From an uncultured bacterium (lineage in GTDB: Bacteria > Actinomycetota > Actinomycetes > S36-B12 > CAIKAW01): DNA of 40,603 nt. The position numbers and the translations under genes are program-made. The notes beneath the pieces were generated by a model. That model searched no databases and was not told where the DNA came from. It saw nothing but the letters and a program-made list of their open reading frames with translations. Location of the stretch: positions 1-40,603 of the forward strand of contig CAIKAW010000022.1 of the NCBI GenBank assembly GCA_903825575.1. Reading direction: 5' to 3'. Positions 33,389 to 40,603 of the stretch are shown piece after piece. Each line of letters starts with the position of its first letter. Within the stretch, counting starts at the first letter, position 1.

Positions 33389-33427
33389 CTCGCCGCGAGA
33401 TTACGCGGCGAGTGGTGTCGAGGTCAA
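33389..33427 (-). promoter_or_regulatory. Predicted rplJ promoter overlapping a hairpin
   Basis: On the minus strand a -35 TTGACC (33422-33427) and a -10 TAATCT (33398-33403) are separated by 18 nt. The -10 is the loop of a 9-bp palindrome, CTCGCCGCG (33389-33397) with CGCGGCGAG (33404-33412). In RNA from rplA this palindrome could act as a weak terminator. The same segment may therefore end the rplKA transcript and start the rplJL one, with a leader of about 200 nt. Confidence 0.45.
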
Positions 33428-33434
33428 AACGAAG

Positions 33435-34151
33435 TCAGGAAACGGCTTCGTCGTCAAGCAAATGCTTGGTGCGGTTCGGGTCTAGGGCGATGCCTGGGCC
33501 CATCGTGGTGGTCAACGTTGCGGTCCGCACGTAACGGCCCTTGGCGGCCGAGGGCTTGAGCCGCATGACCTCTTCGATGGCTGCGGCGTAGTTCTCGACA
33601 AGTGCGGTCTCAGAGAACGAGGCCTTGCCGATGATGAAGTGCAAGTTCGAGTGCTTGTCGACCCGGAACTCGATCTTGCCGCCCTTGATCTCGCTGACGG
33701 CCTTCGCGACGTCCATGGTGACCGTCCCGGTCTTCGGGTTGGGCATCAGACCACGAGGTCCGAGCACCTTGCCCAGTCGACCGACCTTGCCCATGAGATC
33801 CGGGGTGGAAACGGCCGAGTCGAAGTCGGTCCAGCCAGCTGCAACCTTGTCGATCAGTTCATCGCCGCCGACCTCGTCGGCACCGGCTGCACGAGCCTCG
33901 TCGGCCTTCTCGCCGTTCGCGAAGACGATAACTCGGGCAGTCTTGCCAGTGCCGTGCGGCAGGTTAACCGTGCCGCGGACCATCTGGTCGGCCTTACGGG
34001 GATCCACGCCAAGGCGCAGGGCAACCTCAACGGTCGGGTCGAACTTGGTCTTGACGCCGGCCTTGGCCAGCCGCACCGCCTCCAGCGGGCTGTACACCGC
34101 ATCGGCGTCAATCGTTTCGGAAATACTGCGATATGCCTTACTGCGCTTCAT
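33435..34151 (-). CDS. rplA: 50S ribosomal protein L1
   Basis: L1 forms the mobile stalk at the E site and in many bacteria represses its own mRNA. The 238-residue product has [40 protein letters not shown], then [21 protein letters not shown]. The C-terminal part [35 protein letters not shown] is conserved. It lies 62 nt after rplK. Confidence 0.98.
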   Translation of the reverse strand: MKRSKAYRSISETIDADAVYSPLEAVRLAKAGVKTKFDPTVEVALRLGVDPRKADQMVRGTVNLPHGTGKTARVIVFANGEKADEARAAGADEVGGDELIDKVAAGWTDFDSAVSTPDLMGKVGRLGKVLGPRGLMPNPKTGTVTMDVAKAVSEIKGGKIEFRVDKHSNLHFIIGKASFSETALVENYAAAIEEVMRLKPSAAKGRYVRTATLTTTMGPGIALDPNRTKHLLDDEAVS

Positions 34152-34213
34152 TTTCTGCTCCTTATGCAGGTGTGGTTGACGGACCGCGCTGGCCCTCCCA
34201 CGTGTTTCTGTAC

Positions 34214-34645
34214 TTAGTCGGTGATGGTAACGCCCATCTGGCGGGCGGTCCCTTCGATGATCTTCATCGCTGCCGCAACATCGTTGGCGTTGAGGTCGGG
34301 CATCTTTGTTTCGGCGATCTCGCGGACCTGGTTACGGCTGATTGAGCCGGCCTTGATCTTCTGCGGGATGCCCGAACCCTTGTCCAAGCCAGCGGCCTTA
34401 AGGATCAGGCGTGAGGCCGGCGGGGTCTTGAGCACGAAGGTGAACGAGCGGTCTTCGTAGACCGTGATCTCCACCGGGATGACCTGACCGCGCTGCGACT
34501 CAGTCGCTGCGTTGTAGGCCTTGCAGAACTCCATGATGTTGACGCCGTGCTGACCAAGGGCCGGACCAACGGGCGGTGCCGGGTTAGCGGCGCCAGCCTG
34601 AATCTGGAGCTTGATAAGTCCGGAGACCTTCTTCTTCGGAGGCAT
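34214..34645 (-). CDS. rplK: 50S ribosomal protein L11
   Basis: L11 binds the GTPase-associated centre of 23S rRNA; thiopeptides bind at this interface. The 143-residue product has the N-terminal proline-rich segment [20 protein letters not shown] and the C-terminal RNA-binding part, ending [30 protein letters not shown]. It lies 36 nt after nusG. Confidence 0.98.
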   Translation of the reverse strand: MPPKKKVSGLIKLQIQAGAANPAPPVGPALGQHGVNIMEFCKAYNAATESQRGQVIPVEITVYEDRSFTFVLKTPPASRLILKAAGLDKGSGIPQKIKAGSISRNQVREIAETKMPDLNANDVAAAMKIIEGTARQMGVTITD

Positions 34646-34681
34646 TGCTTTCCTTAGGTTGTGCGCCCGAGGGGCGGGCTA

Positions 34682-35404
34682 CTAGTTCTTCTGTACCTGG
34701 GCGAAGCCGAGTTCGACCGGGGTCTCGCGCCCGAAGATCTCAACGAGCCCGACCAGTTTGGCCGCGTCGATGTTGATCTCCGAGATGGTGGCGTGAAGCG
34801 TTGCGAACGGACCGTCGACAACAGTTACTGAGTCTCCGACGGACAAGTCGATTTCGCGAACTTCGCCGATGGCTGGCGCCCCGGGCTTGCGCTCGGGTTC
34901 CGGTGCCAAGATCTTGACGACTTCGTCAAGGCTCAACGGTGAGGGCTGGTGGCCGTGACCGACGAAACCGGTGACTCCCGGGGTGTGACGCACGGCGCCC
35001 CACGACTCGTCGTCGAGCTCCATGCGAACCAGCACGTAACCGGGAAACTTGTTGCGGCGGACCAATTTCTTCTGGCCCGACTTGATTTCCATAACCTCTT
35101 CTTGCGGTACCTCGACCTGGAAGATTTGCTCTTCCAAGTTCAGCGAGGTGCGTCGACTTTCGAGGTTGGCCTTGACCTTGTTCTCGTAGCCGGCGTAGGA
35201 GTGGATGACGTACCAATCCCCCTGCGAGATCCGCATCTGCTCGCGGAATTCTTCAAGCGGATCGAGTTCTTCTTCAGCTTCGACCGCGTCGAGTTCGGGC
35301 AGTTCGACGGGTGCCGCGGACTCGTCGGCCGAGGCGACCTCGTTCGACTCAGCCGCGACCGCGACCTCATCGGTCGGATCGTCGATCCCAAACACGTCAG
35401 ACAC
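34682..35404 (-). CDS. nusG: Transcription antitermination factor NusG
   Basis: NusG binds RNA polymerase and links it to Rho or to the ribosome through S10. I chose the GTG at 35402-35404, giving 240 residues. The frame is open much further upstream but only across secE and the tRNA. Residues 1-60 are acidic, as in actinobacterial NusG. The NGN domain starts at [20 protein letters not shown] (62-81) and includes FPGYVLVRM. The KOW domain (from about 187) is [20 protein letters not shown]. It lies 17 nt after secE. Confidence 0.96.
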   Translation of the reverse strand: MSDVFGIDDPTDEVAVAAESNEVASADESAAPVELPELDAVEAEEELDPLEEFREQMRISQGDWYVIHSYAGYENKVKANLESRRTSLNLEEQIFQVEVPQEEVMEIKSGQKKLVRRNKFPGYVLVRMELDDESWGAVRHTPGVTGFVGHGHQPSPLSLDEVVKILAPEPERKPGAPAIGEVREIDLSVGDSVTVVDGPFATLHATISEINIDAAKLVGLVEIFGRETPVELGFAQVQKN

Positions 35405-35421
35405 AGCTTCTCGCTTTCGAA

Positions 35422-35658
35422 TCAGTGGCCGAAGACGGCCAGAACCGCCTTCGTGAACAACACGTCTAGCACCGATACCAAGACTGCGATCGTGGCGACG
35501 AACGCCAGCACCACCGTCGTATAGGTGATCAGTTCCTTGCGGGTGGGCCAGATCACCTTGCGCAGTTCGGCGATAACTTGGCGGATCCAGAGCGCAAGGC
35601 GAGCCGCCGGACCCGGGCGTGAAGCACCCTTGGCCGACCGACTCTTCGTCTCGCTCAC
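35422..35658 (-). CDS. secE: Preprotein translocase subunit SecE
   Basis: SecE clamps and stabilises SecY in the membrane. The 78-residue product has a basic, polar N-terminus and the conserved amphipathic segment [21 protein letters not shown] single transmembrane helix follows (about 46-65, [20 protein letters not shown]). This is the short single-helix type usual outside Proteobacteria. The GTG at 35656-35658 has GGAGGAA upstream. It lies 29 nt after the tRNA-Trp gene. Confidence 0.96.
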   Translation of the reverse strand: MSETKSRSAKGASRPGPAARLALWIRQVIAELRKVIWPTRKELITYTTVVLAFVATIAVLVSVLDVLFTKAVLAVFGH

Positions 35659-35687
35659 GGTTCCTCCGTCGTCGACTTGCACCTGCG

Positions 35688-35760
35688 CAGGGCCGGAGGG
35701 ACTTGAACCCCCAACCGCCGGTTTTGGAGACCGGTGCTCTACCAGTTGAGCTACGACCCT
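35688..35760 (-). tRNA. trpT: tRNA-Trp (anticodon CCA)
   Basis: The 73-nt gene folds into a full cloverleaf. The acceptor is AGGGTCG with CGGCCCT, the D arm GCTC-AACTGGTA-GAGC, the anticodon stem CCGGT/ACCGG with loop CTCCAAA, and the T arm carries TTCAAGT. The discriminator base is G73. No CCA end is encoded. Its position just before secE is conserved in Actinobacteria. Confidence 0.97.
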
Positions 35761-35832
35761 CCGATTGCCAGATCCCCCGACGGCGTCCGATGGGCAGGCT
35801 CGCGCGCGGGTGGTCAAGCCACCAGGCTCGCA

Positions 35833-35863
35833 AGTGTACGGGGTCCAAAGGGCTCCGGTCGAA
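35833..35863 (-). promoter_or_regulatory. Possible promoter of the tRNA-Trp-secE-nusG unit
   Basis: On the minus strand the -10-like TACACT (35833-35838) is preceded by TTCGAC (35858-35863), with a long 19-nt spacer. It lies about 70 nt upstream of the tRNA. The 169-bp region between tRNA-Trp and aspC is divergent and must hold promoters in both directions. I could not identify the aspC one. Confidence 0.35.
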
Positions 35864-35929
35864 CCGACGGGGTAGGTCCAAGTCGATACTCGGCTGCGCT
35901 CCATAGGCCGGGGATGAAACGATGCCCGC

Positions 35930-37129
35930 ATGACAGATCACGCACGGGTGTCCCGCCGAATCGGGTCGATCGCAGAATCAGCGACGCTAGCTGTCGACGC
36001 CAAAGCCAAGGCGCTAAAGGCCGCCGGACGTCCAGTCATCGGGTTTGGGGCTGGCGAACCGGACTTCCCGACGCCCCCCGCCATCGTTGAAGCGGCCGCT
36101 GCGGCCTGCCATGACCCCCGCTGGCACCGATACACGCCCGCGGCCGGCCTACCAGAGCTTCGCTCCGCGATCGCTACCAAGACCTTGCGGGATTCCGGCT
36201 TGCAGGTGGCGCCCGAGCAAGTCCTAGTGACTAACGGCGGCAAGCAAGCGCTCTATAACGCCTTCGCAGCCCTGCTCGATCCAGGAGACGAGGTGCTGCT
36301 TCCGGCGCCCTACTGGACGACCTACCCCGAATCCATCCGCTTGGCCGGGGGCATCCCCGTCATCGTGGAGACCAGCGTGGCAACTGGCTACCGCACCGAC
36401 GTGGCGGCACTCGAGGCGGCGCTGACTCCAGCAACCAAGGCACTCGTGTTCGTTTCTCCCTCGAACCCAACGGGTGCGGTCTACCGCCCGGAACAGGTCG
36501 CCGAGATTGGTCGTTGGGCCGCGGACCGAGGTCTTTGGGTGATCACCGACGAGATTTACGAACACCTCGTCTACGGCGATGCGGTCTTCTCCTCGATGCC
36601 GGTACTCGTGCCCGAGATTGCCGACCGCTGCGTGATCGTCAACGGCGTGGCCAAGACCTATGCAATGACCGGTTGGCGAGTCGGCTGGATGATCGGCCCA
36701 CTTGATGTCGTAAAGGCAGCCACCAACTTGCAGTCACACGCGACGAGCAACGTGGCGAACGTTTCGCAGGTAGCCGCGCTGGCGGCCGTCTCCGGCGACC
36801 TAAGCGCGGTGGCCGAGATGCGCACCGCATTCGACCGCCGTCGCCGGACGCTCGTTGCTGCCCTCAACGCGATCGACGGCATCACTTGTCCAGAACCGGA
36901 GGGCGCGTTCTACGCGTTCCCGTCGGTTGAGGGACTCCTGGGCCGAGAGATCGCCGGTCGAGTGCCGCGCACTTCGGCCGAACTGGCCGAGTTGATTCTG
37001 GAGGTCGCAGAAGTCGCCGTTGTTCCGGGTGAAGCCTTCGGCGCCCCGGGCTACCTGCGCCTTTCCTACGCACTTGGTGAGGCCGACTTAGCAGAAGGGG
37101 CCGCCCGCCTCGCCACCCTCTTTGCATGA
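35930..37129 (+). CDS. aspC: Class I aminotransferase, probable aspartate aminotransferase
   Basis: This PLP enzyme probably interconverts aspartate and 2-oxoglutarate with oxaloacetate and glutamate. The 399-residue product has [10 protein letters not shown] (40-49), [17 protein letters not shown] (178-182) and DEIY (207-210). The PLP lysine is Lys242 in [16 protein letters not shown], and YLRLSYA carries the substrate-binding arginine. It belongs to the class Ib group; a related substrate such as an aromatic amino acid cannot be excluded. It is the only confident plus-strand gene here. The same gene lies beside tRNA-Trp in Streptomyces. Its TGA stop lies inside a palindromic repeat. Confidence 0.94.
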   Translation: MTDHARVSRRIGSIAESATLAVDAKAKALKAAGRPVIGFGAGEPDFPTPPAIVEAAAAACHDPRWHRYTPAAGLPELRSAIATKTLRDSGLQVAPEQVLVTNGGKQALYNAFAALLDPGDEVLLPAPYWTTYPESIRLAGGIPVIVETSVATGYRTDVAALEAALTPATKALVFVSPSNPTGAVYRPEQVAEIGRWAADRGLWVITDEIYEHLVYGDAVFSSMPVLVPEIADRCVIVNGVAKTYAMTGWRVGWMIGPLDVVKAATNLQSHATSNVANVSQVAALAAVSGDLSAVAEMRTAFDRRRRTLVAALNAIDGITCPEPEGAFYAFPSVEGLLGREIAGRVPRTSAELAELILEVAEVAVVPGEAFGAPGYLRLSYALGEADLAEGAARLATLFA

Positions 37130-37187
37130 AAGTGCCGTGCGTGCGCATAGGCGACACAAATCGCGTTGGCACGCACGGCACTTTCAT
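37126..37187. repeat. 62-bp palindromic repeat between convergent aspC and murB
   Basis: Perfect 19-bp arms (37126-37144 and 37169-37187), starting ATGAAAGTGCCGTG, enclose a 24-nt loop. The loop can form a smaller GCGA/TCGC hairpin. The left part matches the copy at 1257 at 31 of 33 positions, including GTGCGCATAG and CGACACA. The repeat contains the aspC TGA and nearly fills the 71-bp gap to the murB stop. As a long two-way stem it may act as a terminator for both genes. Confidence 0.85.
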
Positions 37188-37200
37188 CATCGGCGGGCGG

Positions 37201-38271
37201 CTAGAGCTGTACGCCGACCAGGATCGGTTCGGGTTCGAGATCAACGCCAAAGCGCGTCCGAACCTCGTCGCGCATCACCCGCGCTAGGTCTAGAACGTCG
37301 GCCGCTGACGCCTGCCCACGATTGGTGATCGCCAAGGCATGCCGACTCGAGACGCCTGCGCGACCGGCCGACTCCCCGGCCCCTAATACGAACCCCCGCC
37401 CAAAGCCCGCCGCTTCAAGCAATCCCGCAGCACTGACCTTCACCAACGAATCCACCGCCCAGGTCGCGACACCGGTCGGCAGCAAACCAGCGACGCCTGC
37501 CGAGATGATCGGATTCGTGAAGAACGAGCCCGCGCTCCATGTGTCGTGGTCAACCGGGTCGAGCAGCATTGCCTTGCTGCGACGCAATTCCAGGACCGCC
37601 GCAGCCACTTCGGCAACGGGTGGACGCTGACCCAGTTCGACGTTAAGCAGCCCAGCGAGCTCTGCATATCTGATGGGACGAGCTGCATCGCGTTCGAGCC
37701 GAAGTGTCACGTTGAGCACAACGAACCTGCCTGGCTCAGCCTTGAATCGACTGGTGCGGTAGCCGAGCCCGCAGGCATCGGCGGCCAGCACCCCGACCTC
37801 GCCATTGTGGCGATCAAGAACTCGCACCGACTCGAGCACGTCACCGATCTCGGTGCCGTAGGCACCAACGTTTTGAATCGGAGTGGCACCAGTACGACCT
37901 GGAATCCCAGACAGCGTCTCAATTCCAGCCAAGCCCTCAGTAACGCTCCATGCAACAACTTCGTCCCAGGGTTCGCCGGCTGCGACATCGATCAGCACGA
38001 AACTCTCGTCTTCGGGTCGCGTTGAAACACCGCTCGTCCGGATGCCAACTGTGGTCCCGCTAAAGCCGGCATCACTCACGAGCAGGTTGCTCCCGCCGCC
38101 GAGCATGAGCAGTCCTGCGCCGGCCATGCCCTCCGACTCGGAGTGCTGGTCGAACTCGATGACGAAGTCGCACAACTCGGACGCTGATTCGATCTCGACC
38201 AACCGCGCGGCGGGGCCACCGACGCGCAGGGTCGTCAGCTGTGCAAAGGGGACGTTCAGTCGCTCGCGCAC
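37201..38271 (-). CDS. murB: UDP-N-acetylenolpyruvoylglucosamine reductase
   Basis: MurB uses FAD and NADPH to make UDP-N-acetylmuramate for peptidoglycan. The 356-residue product has the N-terminal TTLRVGGPAARL and the FAD-binding GGGSNLLVSDAGF. Further on are LSGIPGRTGATPIQNVGAYGTE, YRTSRFK, the catalytic-serine segment AGSFFTNPI and the late Glu in EPEPILVGVQL. The start is GTG, 4 nt after the hadB stop, so it is the last gene of a four-gene unit. Confidence 0.97.
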   Translation of the reverse strand: MRERLNVPFAQLTTLRVGGPAARLVEIESASELCDFVIEFDQHSESEGMAGAGLLMLGGGSNLLVSDAGFSGTTVGIRTSGVSTRPEDESFVLIDVAAGEPWDEVVAWSVTEGLAGIETLSGIPGRTGATPIQNVGAYGTEIGDVLESVRVLDRHNGEVGVLAADACGLGYRTSRFKAEPGRFVVLNVTLRLERDAARPIRYAELAGLLNVELGQRPPVAEVAAAVLELRRSKAMLLDPVDHDTWSAGSFFTNPIISAGVAGLLPTGVATWAVDSLVKVSAAGLLEAAGFGRGFVLGAGESAGRAGVSSRHALAITNRGQASAADVLDLARVMRDEVRTRFGVDLEPEPILVGVQL

Positions 38272-38275
38272 GTTG

Positions 38276-38698
38276 TCAGCGTAGGCGAACGACGGCTTGG
38301 GCCCGAGCCAACACGGTCTCGCCGCCGAATCTTGCAGTTAGGTCGACGCGCACCGTTCCGTCATCGTTCTTGACCGCGACCACTCCGGACACGCAGAGGA
38401 GCGCACCGGCATCGTCATCCGGTACAACGACCGGGCGAGTCATGCGCACGCCGTACTCAACGATTGCCCCCGGGTCGCCGACCCAATCAGTTACCACCCG
38501 GCCTGCGCTAGCCATGGTGAACATTCCGTGTGCAATGACGTCAGGTAGACCGACAGACTTCGAAATCCGTTCGTTCCAATGGATAAAGTTGAAATCGCCA
38601 GAAGCCCCGCAGTATTTGATCAAGTCGAGGCGCGTGATCACGAAGTCCTGTGACGGCAGTTCAGTTCCAACCTCAACGTCAGCAAATGCCATGGTCAC
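38276..38698 (-). CDS. hadB: MaoC-like (3R)-hydroxyacyl dehydratase subunit, HadB-like
   Basis: HadB is the catalytic subunit of the 3-hydroxyacyl-ACP dehydratase of fatty-acid elongation in mycobacteria. The 140-residue product has the hydratase-2 motif YCGASGDFNFIHWNE. Asp35 and His40 are the catalytic pair, followed by GLPDVIAHGMFTM. The sequence resembles mycobacterial HadB, including WVGDPGA. The GTG start (38696-38698) is 3 nt after hadA and 7 nt from GGAGGG; an ATG two codons later is an alternative. The actual substrate chain length is unknown. Confidence 0.88.
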   Translation of the reverse strand: MTMAFADVEVGTELPSQDFVITRLDLIKYCGASGDFNFIHWNERISKSVGLPDVIAHGMFTMASAGRVVTDWVGDPGAIVEYGVRMTRPVVVPDDDAGALLCVSGVVAVKNDDGTVRVDLTARFGGETVLARAQAVVRLR

Positions 38699-38701
38699 GG
38701 T

Positions 38702-39157
38702 TCAGCCCTCCGTCGCGGTACCGCGCGAAACGATGACGCCGGTCGCTGTCACGACGTGCGCGCCGGACTCGTCAGTTACTTCGGCCTCAACGGTCAGAAT
38801 GTCGTTGCCTGCCATCGCGCGAATGTTCGTCAGCCGCATCTCGACGGCGAGCACGTCGCCGGCAGTAACAGGACGCGTGTATGCAAAACGCTGTTCGCCA
38901 TGGACAACCATCGCGTAGTTCAAGCCGAGTTCCGGATCGAACAGAACCCGATCCATCGCAACGCCGGTTATGACAACCGGGAAGGTCGGCGGCGCCACTA
39001 GGTCCGGATACCCGGCAGCCCGAGCTGCCTCGACGTCCAGACACAACGGATTGGTCTCACCGAAAGATGCGGCGAATTCACGAATCTTCTCGCGGCCCAC
39101 AACGTAGGTTCCGACCGCAGGCCAAGTCCGGCCTAGGAAGTCCGAGTTCAGCGCCAT
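38702..39157 (-). CDS. hadA: MaoC-like dehydratase partner subunit, HadA-like
   Basis: The 151-residue product is a hot-dog-fold protein with an N-terminal MaoC-like domain: VGREKIREFAASFGETNPL, then VAPPTFPVVITGVAMDR and RFAYTRPVTAGDVLAVEM. It lacks the Asp-x4-His catalytic motif seen in the next gene, fitting HadA, which shapes the substrate channel in the HadAB heterodimer. The order rpmG-hadA-hadB resembles mycobacteria. It begins 4 nt after the SDR stop. Confidence 0.87.
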   Translation of the reverse strand: MALNSDFLGRTWPAVGTYVVGREKIREFAASFGETNPLCLDVEAARAAGYPDLVAPPTFPVVITGVAMDRVLFDPELGLNYAMVVHGEQRFAYTRPVTAGDVLAVEMRLTNIRAMAGNDILTVEAEVTDESGAHVVTATGVIVSRGTATEG

Positions 39158-39161
39158 TGAT

Positions 39162-39968
39162 TCACATCCCGCCGAGTTGTCCGCCGGTGACCGGGATGGT
39201 CAGGCCGGTGATGAAGTCAGAATCCGACGAACAAAGGAATGCGTGCACGTTGGCGATGTCTTCAGGTTGACCAAAGCGCCCTAGCGCGATGATGCCTAAG
39301 AGTTGGTCGCGTGTCTCCTGCGGAATCCCGTAGGTGCCACCGCTTTCCTTAGCGGCGGTCAATCGGGTTTCGACGAATCCCGGCGCAACGGCATTGACGT
39401 TGATTCCAAACGGGCCAAGTTCGCGGGCCAGCGTCTTTGTGACGGCAACCAGCGCGCCCTTGGCCGCGGTGTAGTTGAACTGCCCAGGGTTACCCATCAG
39501 CGCGGCAACGCTGGATGTGAAAACGATCTTCCGGTTGTACGCCGGTCGCCCGGTCGCCGCGATTTCGGCCTTGGCCTTGTCGCGCAACTCGGGCATCGCG
39601 GCAAGAGTGGTGTGATAGGCCGTACGCAGATTGGCGTCGAGGACGAAGTCGAACATCTCGTCGGTTAGGCCATGGAACATCTTGTCGCGCGTGGTTCCCG
39701 CGTTGTTGACGACGATGTCGAGTTTGCCGAATTCGGCGACCGCAGACGCGACCAGCGTACGGGCCTCCGCGAGATCAACCGTGTTAGCGACAACAGCTAG
39801 CGCCCTGCCGCCTGCAGCCCTGATCAGGGCGGCGGTCTCGTCGGCGGGTGCGGCGTCGATGTCGTTGACGACCACCGCTGCACCATCGGCCGCAAGACGC
39901 AAAGCGGTCGCACGGCCAATGCCACGACCAGCTCCGGTTACTAGAGCTACTCGATCCGTCAGTCGCAT
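39162..39968 (-). CDS. SDR-family oxidoreductase, FabG-like
   Basis: This short-chain dehydrogenase probably reduces a 3-oxoacyl or related carbonyl with NAD(P)H. The ATG at 39966-39968 (GGGAGG upstream) gives 268 residues. It has the cofactor motif TGAGRGIG (11-18) and NNAG (88-91). The catalytic set is Asn113, Ser153 (or neighbour), Tyr166 and Lys170 (NYTAAKG), with PVTGGQ at the end. It heads a tight unit with hadA, hadB and murB, which suggests the reductase step before the dehydratase. The specific substrate cannot be read from the sequence. Confidence 0.85.
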   Translation of the reverse strand: MRLTDRVALVTGAGRGIGRATALRLAADGAAVVVNDIDAAPADETAALIRAAGGRALAVVANTVDLAEARTLVASAVAEFGKLDIVVNNAGTTRDKMFHGLTDEMFDFVLDANLRTAYHTTLAAMPELRDKAKAEIAATGRPAYNRKIVFTSSVAALMGNPGQFNYTAAKGALVAVTKTLARELGPFGINVNAVAPGFVETRLTAAKESGGTYGIPQETRDQLLGIIALGRFGQPEDIANVHAFLCSSDSDFITGLTIPVTGGQLGGM

Positions 39969-40051
39969 GGCGCCTCCCGCGTTGACGATAGCCATCGGGG
40001 TGCACTAAGTCCGGTTGGCACCCGGTAGAACTGCGTCGAACCTGCCAGCAG

Positions 40052-40082
40052 ACGACAACGGCCGCCCCCGTCGGGACGGCCG
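40052..40082 (-). terminator. Hairpin terminator after rpmG
   Basis: On the minus strand a 10-bp stem CGGCCGTCCC/GGGGCGGCCG (40059-40082 region, one G-U pair, loop GACG) is followed by TTGTCGTCT. It lies about 20 nt after the rpmG stop and would separate the tRNA-rpmG unit from the SDR-had-murB unit. The SDR gene then needs its own promoter in 39969-40050; I could not identify a convincing one. Confidence 0.6.
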
Positions 40083-40101
40083 CGACGTGCTGAGCCTTGG
40101 A

Positions 40102-40269
40102 CTAGCGAGTTTCCTTATGCAAAGTGTGTGCGTTGCAAGTCGGGCAGAACTTGGACATCTCAAGGCGATCCGGGTCATTTCGCCGGTTCTTCTTGGTGAT
40201 GTAGTTGCGGTGCTTGCAGTCCTGGCAGGCCATGGTGATCTTCGGCCTGACGTCAGTTGCCTTACCCAC
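40102..40269 (-). CDS. rpmG: 50S ribosomal protein L33, zinc-binding form
   Basis: L33 binds near the E site of the large subunit. The GTG at 40267-40269 gives 55 residues beginning [20 protein letters not shown]. Cys15, Cys18, Cys42 and Cys45 form the zinc ribbon (C+ form). A longer frame to 40323 is open but unlike L33; GAAAGG about 8 nt upstream supports the GTG. It lies directly after tRNA-Thr and tRNA-Met, the conserved actinobacterial order. Confidence 0.96.
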   Translation of the reverse strand: MGKATDVRPKITMACQDCKHRNYITKKNRRNDPDRLEMSKFCPTCNAHTLHKETR

Positions 40270-40369
40270 GGCAGTTGCCTTTCTCGAGCCTTCGGCCGGC
40301 TGTTCGCCGTCTTTCGCCGGCACCGGGTGGTGCCAGTTGGTGGTCGAGTTGCCCCGACCGGTCGAGCAG

Positions 40370-40443
40370 TAGCGGAGGCCGGACTTGAACCGGCGACACA
40401 GCGATTATGAGCCGCTTGCTCTACCAGGCTGAGCTACTCCGCC
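40370..40443 (-). tRNA. metT: tRNA-Met (anticodon CAU, elongator type)
   Basis: The 74-nt gene folds as GGCGGAG/CTCCGCT (a G-U pair at 1:72), D stem GCTC/GAGC, anticodon loop CTCATAA, T loop TTCAAGT and A73. The anticodon stem ends in a G-U pair and lacks the three G-C pairs of initiator tRNA, so it is an elongator. A CAU tRNA-Ile with lysidine is less likely. No CCA is encoded. Confidence 0.95.
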
Positions 40444-40480
40444 GTGCGGTGCACCCCCGCCTAGGCGAGTGCACCTTCCG

Positions 40481-40553
40481 AGCCCCAATACGGAATCGAA
40501 CCGTAGACCTTCTCCTTACCATGGAGATGCTCTACCGACTGAGCTATTGGGGC
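40481..40553 (-). tRNA. thrT: tRNA-Thr (anticodon GGU)
   Basis: The 73-nt gene has the acceptor GCCCCAA/TTGGGGC, D stem GCTC/GAGC, anticodon stem TCTCC/GGAGA with loop ATGGTAA, T loop TTCGATT and T73. No CCA is encoded. It is first in a tRNA-Thr, tRNA-Met, rpmG cluster; its promoter would lie beyond or at the window edge. Confidence 0.96.
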
Positions 40554-40603
40554 GAAGGGCCGACACAGGCTACAGGCCAGAGGTGCCTAGGACGAAACCG
40601 GGA

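Noticed and set aside
35761-35929. aspC promoter
   Set aside because: GATACT at 35885-35890 is -10-like, but no acceptable -35 lies at the right distance; left uncalled.
34682-35941. NusG as a 419-residue fusion protein starting near 35941
   Set aside because: The upstream part runs across secE in another frame and across the tRNA-Trp gene; the GTG at 35404 gives a normal actinobacterial NusG length.

Overview
The window is a core housekeeping segment of a high-GC actinobacterial chromosome (GC visibly near 60%). Evidence for Actinobacteria: the gene order tRNA-Thr, tRNA-Met, rpmG, hadA/hadB dehydratases, murB, aspC, tRNA-Trp, secE, nusG, rplK resembles that of Streptomyces and Mycobacterium. 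NusG has an acidic N-terminal extension, rpoB has a TTG start, adenylate kinase is the short-lid type, and GTG starts are frequent. I could not place it to genus. Almost everything is on the minus strand, so transcription runs from high to low coordinates.

Layout, in the direction of transcription. (1) 40553-37201: tRNA-Thr(GGU), tRNA-Met(CAU), rpmG and a hairpin terminator, then a tight four-gene unit of an SDR reductase, hadA-like and hadB-like dehydratase subunits, and murB. (2) aspC is the only confident plus-strand gene (35930-37129), and it converges on murB across a 62-bp palindrome. (3) 35760-24277: tRNA-Trp, secE, nusG, rplK, rplA; a promoter and probable L10 leader, then rplJ, rplL; a long stem and a good promoter, then rpoB, rpoC and a strong terminator. 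(4) 23946-19672: the str operon rpsL, rpsG, fusA, tuf, with its own promoter at 24135-24163. (5) 19592-8689: the S10 and spc clusters from rpsJ to secY, tightly packed with many 1- and 4-nt overlaps. (6) 8689-1480: adk, map, infA, rpmJ, rpsM, rpsK, rpsD, rpoA, rplQ, truA and an unexpected carbamate kinase gene (arcC). (7) 1239-1: promoter, rplM, rpsI and the start of glmM, cut by the window edge.

Together these genes make most of the ribosome, the RNA polymerase core (alpha, beta, beta-prime), translation factors IF-1, EF-G and EF-Tu, the SecYE channel, NusG, and processing enzymes (Map, TruA, Adk). The unit at the right end supplies probable fatty-acid elongation enzymes and MurB for peptidoglycan.

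I see no mobile element with a transposase, no CRISPR array and no defence system. The least explained signal is a family of palindromic repeats beginning ATGAAAGTGCCGTG. They occur as a perfect 27-bp inverted pair between arcC and rplM, and as a 62-bp palindrome between aspC and murB. In both places the repeat supplies the TGA stop codon of the neighbouring gene. Other points worth checking are a probable CTG start for truA overlapping the rplQ stop, a 48-nt tandem duplication in the acidic tail of L17, a long Ala/Glu-rich tail on L10, hairpins around rpoB, and two non-consensus residues in the rifampicin pocket of RpoB.
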